A program made the position numbers and the translations under genes. From Sthenelais limicola (lineage: Eukaryota > Annelida > Polychaeta > Phyllodocida > Sigalionidae): 64,000 nt of DNA. Shown here in pieces: positions 56,787-64,000 of this stretch. The notes under the pieces are model-generated. The model had not been told where the DNA came from. It saw nothing but the letters and a program-made list of their open reading frames with translations, and did not search any database. The stretch spans positions 89,817,784 to 89,881,783 of the forward strand of contig OW804096.1 of the NCBI GenBank assembly GCA_942159475.1. Reading direction: 5' to 3'. The stretch's first letter is position 1. Every line of letters begins with the position of its first letter.

Positions 56787-58310
56787 ATGCCAGCCAGGCG
56801 AGCGAGAAAGTCAAAAAGTTCGAGTTTTAACTCGCAAGAGAAATTATATCGAAATATACTCGCTACTAGGGTTCAACCCCCTCGTGGAGCTATAGGGAAA
56901 GTGGTTTCTTCGGTTATGGGAGATAAACCAGAAACGAACGGCAAAGCAGCCGACAAAAATGGCCCGAAAGTTGACGTCGTTGAAAACGGGCAAGGTGGCG
57001 TTCCCGCCAAAGACGTACCACGTGACCTCACGTCTGCCGCAGCAAGTGCGGGCTCTCGCATGGATACTTCGGACTTGATTCAGACTATTAACAATCTTAG
57101 AGACGAAGTGGGCCACATTAGGAGCCAACAACAGAATTGGGATATGTATGGGCCTCCGCCCTGTCTTTCAGCAGCTTCTGGGCCCAGTTCGAGCCTTGGT
57201 TACGGTCCTAGTTACTATCAACAAACGGCGCCATCTTGGGGTTGGCAGCCTCGGGGCCAGCAGGAGCGGTACGAACAGTGGGATGAAGAGGAGTATTGGG
57301 AAGAAGAAGAAGCCCCTCCGATAAAAAGAAGGAATATTCATGACCTTTCTGAGAATTCAGATGATGAGGAGTTCTCTGCGAGAGTTAACAAGGAAACTTA
57401 GTTGAAATTAGGAGCGGAGCTCGGAGGTGAAAAGTCCGTCTCCAAGTCTGCGGAGCCGATGTCGGCGCTAGAGAAGGAATCTCTCAAGTTGCTGGAACAA
57501 AAGGAAGGGGAAAAGGTGGGTCCTCCGCTGAAGGAGACTGTTGTTAAAGTGATTGAAACCTATCTCCCCTCTCCTTGTCGTTCAATGGTTCAGGAAGTGT
57601 TAGCGGAATATCCCAGACCGGAAAACGCAGATATGTTGAAAGTACCCAAGATCGATGACGCAGTTTATGGCATCACTTCGCTCGCCACTAAGGAGAGAGA
57701 TAAGTCGTTTAAATATATGCAGAAGGCCTTGCATTCTCTGATAGCTTTGTCAGCGAACATTTACGATAACTTGTGTAAAAATGATGCTTTGATGGCGGTA
57801 GGGTTGGAAGCCCACAAGGCTATTAGGGTGCTATGTTTCCTCTCTCAGGAAGTGAATTCTAGAAGGAAAGAGGCTCTGAAGTCAGCAGTAGACCTGAAGT
57901 ATGCGCCTATTTTCTCGCATAAGACCTCTACGACCCCGGAATGGTTGCTCGGTGGGAATTTGAAGGATAAGCTGGATGACAGCGATGTGGCATACAAGGT
58001 AAAGAAAAGGCTTGAGAGAGGCCAGACGAAAAGTCGTTTCCCCAGGGGAAGAGGTGGCTACTAGGGTAATGCACCTAGGGGCCAGAACCCCAGATTTCAT
58101 CAACAACAGCAACAACAAGGGTTTGCTCCGCAGTATCAACAGAACTTTGCTTCGAACCAACAGTGGCAAACTCCTGTAATGCCATTTCAGTACCAACAGA
58201 ATCAACAGCCTGCCTTTAAGCCTCGAGCTCAGAATACCCAAGGTTACCAACCCCGCAACCAGAATTTTCAGCGGGGGGGGGGGGGGGGGGGGGGGGCTGC
58301 CAAGAAGTAG
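56787..58310 (+). pseudogene. Gag-like ORF of the DIRS element, with two in-frame TAG codons
   Basis: One frame runs from ATG 56,787 to TAG 58,308-58,310, broken by TAG at 57,399-57,401 and at 58,062-58,064. The N-terminus is basic and Ser-rich (MPARRARKSKSSS). A helical part lies around 57,440-57,960. The C-terminus is Gln/Asn/Pro-rich and then a run of about 24 G codes poly-Gly. Both stops sit where CAG would fit the local composition. Confidence 0.72.
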
Positions 58311-58384
58311 AACTGGTAAGTCCCCCTGATTTCTGCTTTTATCAATTTAGAGCAGGGAATATTGCTTGTCATTTTAGTGAGTGG

Positions 58385-60193
58385 TTGAACATTACTTCAG
58401 ACCCGTGGGTGCTAGACTTAGTACAGGGAGCTTCTATCCCTTTTGATTGGATCCCGTGGCAATTGTCCCCCCCTCCCCCCTTCAATGCGTCGGGGAAAAA
58501 TATTCAGATATTAGGTGAGGAAGTAGCTAAGCTATGGAACAAGGGAGTAGTAGAATTAACTAGTGAGTCTCCGGATCAGTTTCTCTCGAATATTTTTCTG
58601 AGGCCCAAGCCCAATGGGAAATTTAGAATGATTTTAGATTTGTCAGTTCTGAACAAGGCGGTTCATTATGAACACTTCAAGATGTTTAGTTTACAAGCAG
58701 CAATTGATCTTATGACCCCGGGGGCTTTCCTAGCCAGTATTGACCTTAGTGATGCGTACTTTACAGTAGCAGTGAGACAGGAGTTTAGGAAGTTTCTGAG
58801 GTTCAAGTGGGGTAATAATACTTATCAATTCACATGTTTACCAATGGGTTTAGCTTGCGCCCCTTTGTTTTTCACAAAGTTGTTATATCCAGTGTTTGCG
58901 ACACTCAGACAGAATGGGGCCAACTGTTTCCCTTATATCGACGATTCCATCACGATTGAACTCTCGTATGAGAAATGTAAGAGTAGTACGCTAAGGTTAG
59001 CAGAACTATTAGCCAGATTGGGTTTCTTTATACAGCCGGAGAAATCGGTGTTCACCCCTTCAACGAAGCTAGTTTTTCTAGGATTTTTACTTGACACTGA
59101 GTCAATGACAGTCTCCCTTACGGAGGGGAAAAGAGAAAAGATGTTACGAGCCTGTGAGGACATTCTAGTAAAGAAAGTGGTTTCGATCAAGGAGATCGCA
59201 GGGGCAATAGGCCTGATGATAGCTTTCTCGGTGGCGGCAGACTACGGTGGGAATCACGTAAAAGAGTTGGAATGTGATAAGATAGATGCTTTGAGAGTAG
59301 GAAATTTTGCAGCGTTCATGTCCCCTTCTCAAGATGGCTGGGATAACATTAGGTGGTGGAAAGAGAACATCGGTTCGACGTTTAGGATAGTGCGAGATAT
59401 CATTCCTGAGCTAACTATGTATTGTGACGCGTCCAACCTGGGTTGGGGAGCTGTGCTCGATGGCCAAGGGGCAAATGGCAGATGGAAGGAAGTGGAGTTA
59501 GAATGGCACATTAATGTAAAAGAACTAGCAGCTGTTTTACTAGGGCTTCTCAGCCTTTGCAAGGTGTCAGACACCTGTATCAAAGTTATGTCCGACAACA
59601 CAGTCACGGTTTCTTACATCAACAAGATGGGAGGAGTAAAATCTAGAGAGTGTCAAACTATTGCCAGAAGGATCTGGGACTGGGCTGAACTGCACAGAAA
59701 TTGGCTAGTGGCTGCTCATGTCCCGGGAAGATTGAATGACCAAGCGGATTTTGAGTCAAGGAACTTTTCCGATAACGTAGAGTGGGAATTAAATCAAGAA
59801 GTGTTTGAAGAAATCACAGCTAAATTAGGGGTCCCTTCATTTGACCTGTTTGCTTCCAGAGTGAACAATAAATGTGACCGTTATTGTAGTTGGCGTCCGG
59901 ACCCCGGGGCGGAATGGATAGACGCTTTTACTTTTCATTGGTGTAATGAATTCTTTTATATTTTTCCTCCTTTTAGTCTGGTAGCAAGGACCTGGCAAAA
60001 GGTTATGAGGGAAAGCACACACGCAATCATTGTAGCTCCCGATTGGCCAGGTCAGAGCTGGTTCGCTCTACTAACATCCTCTGCGAAAAGAGTACTACGG
60101 TTAAAGAAAAAGAAAGGGAATCTCCATCACAGGGAGGAGGAAAAGAACCGAGACCAAATCACCAACATATCCCTCATTGCTTGCCTCTTCTGA
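58385..60193 (+). CDS. Reverse transcriptase and RNase H of the DIRS element
   Basis: 602 codons, intact. RT motifs: LSVLNKAVHYEHFKM, ASIDLSDAYFTV, LPMGLACAP and the active site YIDD (about residue 185). RNase H follows with MYCDASNLGWG, VMSDNTVTV and the AHVPGRLNDQAD motif. The DIRS-specific extension VPSFDLFASRVNNK ... CSWRPDPGAEWIDAF comes next. The first ATG is taken as the start because the frame is short upstream. Confidence 0.92.
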   Translation: MNITSDPWVLDLVQGASIPFDWIPWQLSPPPPFNASGKNIQILGEEVAKLWNKGVVELTSESPDQFLSNIFLRPKPNGKFRMILDLSVLNKAVHYEHFKMFSLQAAIDLMTPGAFLASIDLSDAYFTVAVRQEFRKFLRFKWGNNTYQFTCLPMGLACAPLFFTKLLYPVFATLRQNGANCFPYIDDSITIELSYEKCKSSTLRLAELLARLGFFIQPEKSVFTPSTKLVFLGFLLDTESMTVSLTEGKREKMLRACEDILVKKVVSIKEIAGAIGLMIAFSVAADYGGNHVKELECDKIDALRVGNFAAFMSPSQDGWDNIRWWKENIGSTFRIVRDIIPELTMYCDASNLGWGAVLDGQGANGRWKEVELEWHINVKELAAVLLGLLSLCKVSDTCIKVMSDNTVTVSYINKMGGVKSRECQTIARRIWDWAELHRNWLVAAHVPGRLNDQADFESRNFSDNVEWELNQEVFEEITAKLGVPSFDLFASRVNNKCDRYCSWRPDPGAEWIDAFTFHWCNEFFYIFPPFSLVARTWQKVMRESTHAIIVAPDWPGQSWFALLTSSAKRVLRLKKKKGNLHHREEEKNRDQITNISLIACLF

Positions 60194-60472
60194 AACGAAA
60201 TTTAATGAAACTGGGCTATTCCAGTAAAACCGCGGACCTCATCCAACTGGGCCGCAGAGAGGGTACACGCAAGACCTATAATGTTTACATTAAAAGATGG
60301 ATGGAGTATTGTGAATTTCATGGATTTGACATGTACGATCCGTCTCCAAGGAATTATTCAGATTTCTTAAGACTCTTATCTGAAGAGGGTATATCGGCTA
60401 GCACGCTCAACATCGCTAGGTCAGCTATATCTGGAACTGCCCCTCAAGCTAGAGGAAAGGATTCTATAGGTC
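60043..60472 (+). pseudogene. Tyrosine recombinase N-terminal part, DIRS element
   Basis: Overlaps the end of RT in another frame. It encodes the SAM-like core-binding region (TRKTYNVYIKRWMEYC, then FLRLLSEEGISASTL). The frame is interrupted after about codon 143 by an inserted LINE fragment, so the recombinase of this copy is disrupted. Confidence 0.8.
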
Positions 60473-61112
60473 AAGTCCAGATCCTCTCTGTCTAAATCAT
60501 CAAATCTCTGGAATGATATGCCACTGGAGCTACGAGATAATTTAGACCTTTCGGATTTTAAGGTGAAACTAAAAGAAAAAGTATGGATAGAATTCAGAGA
60601 AGGAGGCGAACTGTAAAAAGGTTACTAGAATTTTTGTGGACCCAGACCCGAATAAATTCGTGTTTTTATCAGATCTTATTTTATTATACAAATCTAGAAA
60701 AAACCAAAAAGATTATTACTGATTTTATAGCATCGATTGTATATGTAACGTATGCCAATTGGACGGTGGTTAAACACCATTCTGATGAAACCGTCATTGT
60801 GTAAAGAATACACCAGGTGGCGACTATGTTCCAATACGACGCCGATCTATCTGTACAGTGGGATTAGCCGACGTTCGAGCATACCACCAGGTGGTGCCAT
60901 GGTTCCATTTCTTGTATGGAGTATGGCCAGGATTGAATATTACATTTAAATTTAAATTTAAAAACTGTAAAACATTAGGAATTGGAAGTAATAACTACTA
61001 TGAATACTATAATATTTTTCTGTTAATATTTAAGACACGCTGAGAATGATTATCTTGTAAAACGGATAAAATGCTGTCAATAAAGAAATACAAATACAAA
61101 ATACAACAATAT
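60473..61112 (+). mobile_element. 5'-truncated non-LTR retrotransposon (LINE) fragment inside the recombinase
   Basis: The first about 140 bases encode LWNDMPLELRDN, LDLSDFKVKLKE and a stop, which is the usual C-terminal signature of LINE ORF2 proteins. About 490 bases of 3' UTR follow. It ends in an (AATACAAAT)-like microsatellite tail rather than poly-A. Exact edges are uncertain by about 10 bases. Confidence 0.75.
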
Positions 61113-61824
61113 CTGTCTTATTGTGAAAGCAGTTCATAATCTCAGGCCCCCCATGCCTAAATACAACTCAATGTGGGACGTTAGTTTAGTTCTGGACTTG
61201 TTCCGACGTTGGGGGAAGAATTGTAATCTCTCCCTTAAACAAATTTCACTTAAAGTTACTGTACTGTTTCTACTGACCTCTGCCCAACGCGGGCAGACGG
61301 CGTGGAGGTTGCCTGTTTCAGGCCTTGAATTTACTTCAGAGTTCGTTAAAATTCATATGAAGCATTTACTCAAACACAACAGAGTGGGAGAGCCTCTTGA
61401 CATTATTAGCATTCCACGTTACCCGGAAGATGATTTAATTTGCCCTGTAGCTTGTCTAATAGAATATTTAGATAGAACGGATGGCATTCGTGAGGGTCAG
61501 GACCAGCTCCTGCTAAGTTATGTGTGGCCTCACAAAGAAATTTCTCGTGATACTGTATCGAATTGGACAAAAAGAACCTTAGCTCTAGCGGGTATCTGCA
61601 CCAACAAGTTTAAAGCTCACAGCACTCGTGGAGCGGTAACTTCCAAAGCCCTTCAGATGGGTGTTAACATGAACGTCTTAATAAGACAAGCTTCTTGGAA
61701 GAACACACGCACATTTGCAAGATTCTATAAGAAACGGATCGAGAATCCCAAAGAGACGGTGGGTCACACCATTCTAAGAGATAGACGAACGAAAAAGAAG
61801 GTGCTTCGCACAAAGAAGAATTAA
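61113..61824 (+). pseudogene. Tyrosine recombinase catalytic part, DIRS element
   Basis: Catalytic residues are visible: the first Arg in SAQRGQT, HSTR (H-x-x-R), Trp in QASWKN and the nucleophile Tyr in FARFYKKR. It ends with a basic tail and TAA at 61,822-61,824. It continues the frame of the upstream part across the LINE insertion. Confidence 0.88.
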
Positions 61825-62469
61825 GGTAATCACCTTGAGTTGATTAAATGTATTCACATTTATAGTAGTGATGTTTATTTAAAAAATTCAGATTATTATA
61901 TTTATTATATTTGATTGGTTCTGTAAAATTATTATTATTACAGTCCTTTCAGTCCTGTTTAGGACAACCAGTGAAGAATAACTTCCCTCTTTATTAACTT
62001 TATTCCAAGTTAAGAGGGTTTCCTTTACTCGGGCTTCCTATTGAAGCTACGAAATCTCATGGAGTCTCGTACCACTAACGTGATAGGACGAGACATAATT
62101 TTACAGTTAACTGAGACTTACTTGGAAGTTGAGGTTTAATCTGTAATTATGTCGAGGACATCACGGTGTGGTAAGACTACATGCCCTCCCGCCGGCCCCT
62201 CTGAAGCTAAGTGCTCAGAGCAGGTGCTAAGGGATTTGGGCAGTTAACTTAGTTGTTTCTGAGTTTGGTTGTCATTACCTTATTATGCCTCGTCCTCCTT
62301 CAGGATGAAGGTTTGTTGAAGTTATTTTTCACTAGGAAACCCTCGTATTGCTTTAAAACCTGACGTGATGCTGCGCATGCGTGATCTCATGTAGTCTTAC
62401 CACACCGTGATGTCCTCGACATAATTACAGATTAAACCTCAACTTCCAAGTAAGTCTCAGTTAACTGTC
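61825..62469. repeat. 3' region of the DIRS element: internal complementary region and right inverted terminal repeat
   Basis: The complementary region spans 62,050-62,181 and the right terminal repeat 62,363-62,469. A long hairpin (62,110-62,181 against 62,390-62,469) can form. It is used in the family as template to join the two ends into a circle. Confidence 0.85.
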
Positions 62470-64000
62470 AAATTTTATAATATGTTATATCGAGATCTGC
62501 ATACAAGGAGACTTTTCACTTCGCCCCTCGCCAGTGCCGTACTGCATTTTTACTCTAGGCTGTGAATAGAATGTTTCATATTCCCGTTGTAGAACACAAC
62601 GCTGCAGAAACAGCTGACCGACTCTCGGCGATCGGCTGATATGATGCGGTCGGGTAACCCTTCAGATAGGTCCCGCATCATCGAAAGCTTCAAGGTTGAC
62701 ATCTTTTCTTTGAAGGTAGGTTAGGTATTAACTTAATCAGGTAATAAAACTAATAAATTCTACTTTGTTCTCGAGGCGGGGTGTTTTAAAATATGAAGTA
62801 TTTAAACAGTTAAAAAGATCCCGTTGAGAGGTTTAGGTCGTATTAGTACGGGCACATGTATACACATATGAGAAGTCTACAAATGATGGTCCAAGGGGTT
62901 AGCTAGCCCTTTAAGGGCGAACGGGTCTGATAAGGGGGTTCTCTTTCAAATTGTCCCTTATTGTGGCCGTACCAAGCATTATAAAAACGAAAAAATCTAT
63001 AGTGAAAATATTAGTGAAGTTATAGTCTTTCAAAGTTGCCTGCCTGTTAAATTTTGAGCTAAACTACTTAGCCTAAGTGACTTTTTAAAAGGAGATAGAT
63101 GATGTAAAAGGCAATGATGTCCAGATAGTGAAAATTAATCAGGACAGTGCCACATAGTCTTTTTATCACCATTTTGCTGTAAGAAATGCGATTTGTACTG
63201 AGTGAATTGCACATGAACCTAAATTTTCTGCTCTACTTGTTATGAGTTGTAATTTAGAAATTTCATGTTTTATGTCACCATAGCAACCATTTAGACCTAC
63301 CAGATGTACACTTTTTTCAATTGAAAAAACGGGCTGTTTGGTTGCCATGGAAACCATTCTAAAGGAACCATTTTAAAAATCCATCAACTTTTACGACCAT
63401 TCATTTTATTTAGCATGAAAAACTGAATGAATGGCATTTTTGCAAAAAAATAAATTTATATTTAGATTTTTTTCCAATTTAAGAATGAATATTGCATAAA
63501 TAGAGTTATAAATCCAATTATCCAGTTATCCAATTGAGCCACAATCTATTATGGACACCAAATTTTCTGCATCTACCAGGCACAACAACATTTTTGATTA
63601 TTGGTCCTTCCAACATTTGGAACACATTGACATAGGAAGAAGAGGGTAAAATAGCAGGTTTTATTAAATGAATAGCATGTCTTATAGGCAATATTATGGG
63701 GAAAATGACCCAAACAATAGTGCATAAATGCACTACTCGCCCTGATAGGGCTAGACTTGAGTGCGGTAGAAGCAATCTGTAAACAGCGCTAAATTTGTTC
63801 ATTTCTTCTACTATATTATATAATATAATAAAAATCTACACTACACATGCCCAAGAATACAGCCATCAGAAATATCTTATAGTATAATACTGCCCCGCCT
63901 CGAGATTGTTTTTTTAAAAAAAAAAACCATTGCTGCGGACTACATACTTCAACTTGTTAAGTTTGTTTTAAAATGAATTATCTGGTACCTTTACTACTAC
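62470..64000. other. Intronic or intergenic DNA, no gene recognised
   Basis: AT-rich sequence with no exon-like segment matching the coiled-coil gene. The minus-strand 94-codon ORF at 63,518-63,802 is hydrophobic and has no recognised domain; not called. Confidence 0.5.

Larger units (their letters stand above)
56499..62469 (+). mobile_element. DIRS-type tyrosine-recombinase retrotransposon in a host intron
   Basis: Left terminus TTATGTCTCGTCC; the right terminus carries an inverted counterpart. Inner parts of the two terminal repeats (56,537-56,567 and 62,363-62,393) are identical in inverse. An internal complementary region (62,050-62,181) contains the reverse complement of the left outer end (62,055-62,098), then of the right outer end (62,110-62,181 with 62,390-62,469). 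This is the defining DIRS1 arrangement. The ORFs run gag-like, RT-RNase H, tyrosine recombinase, all in plus orientation and co-oriented with the host gene. Confidence 0.9.

Noticed and set aside
62180..62240. Possible 5S rRNA-like box (CTGAAGCTAAGTGCTC)
   Set aside because: Only a short resemblance to a 5S internal promoter; the rest does not match and it lies inside the DIRS 3' region.
63518..63802. 94-codon minus-strand hydrophobic ORF
   Set aside because: No start context, homology or neighbouring exons; could be a decayed repeat.

Overview
This is eukaryotic DNA from an AT-rich, intron-rich invertebrate genome. Two host genes can be read from spliced exons. The short GGCCTA-rich words, the MBD2/3 gene and the mix of Ty3/gypsy and DIRS retroelements suggest a marine deuterostome, perhaps an echinoderm, but that is only a guess.

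Positions 1-23,013 are a stack of mobile DNA with at least three nested layers. The outermost is a unit with terminal inverted repeats (about 155-23,013) that carries a minisatellite built on TGTGTATTCATGCTGG. A Ty3/gypsy LTR retrotransposon on the minus strand (LTRs at 873-1,575 and 20,774-21,464, TSD TATT) landed inside the minisatellite. It has a coiled-coil leader ORF, gag, protease-RT-RNase H-integrase, and an extra zinc-finger/coiled-coil ORF downstream of pol. Its RT is split by a third element (6,389-17,038, TSD ATAG) with gag, pol and a 912-codon envelope-like ORF. The roughly 525-bp terminal repeats of this inner element are INVERTED rather than direct. That is the most unusual feature of the window.

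Positions 25,859-29,210 hold five plus-strand exons of an MBD2/3 gene, the methyl-CpG-binding subunit of the NuRD complex. The exon coding the N-terminal half of the MBD is not seen. From 29,211 to about 33,150 there is intergenic DNA with G/C runs and a long CT-rich minisatellite. A CpG-rich, promoter-like segment lies near 33.2 kb.

From about 34.6 kb (or 42.5 kb) to 56.4 kb runs a second plus-strand gene. It encodes a large, serine-rich, probably disordered protein with one 3.5-kb exon, followed by coiled-coil exons; it continues beyond the window. Its introns contain a tandem pair plus a single copy of a 305-bp MITE, a 1.09-kb TTAA-flanked DNA element, foldback repeats and microsatellites. 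The intron after the last visible exon carries a DIRS-type tyrosine-recombinase retrotransposon (about 56,499-62,469). This has the expected inverted termini and internal complementary region, and its recombinase ORF is interrupted by a 5'-truncated LINE fragment. Positions 62,470-64,000 show no gene.
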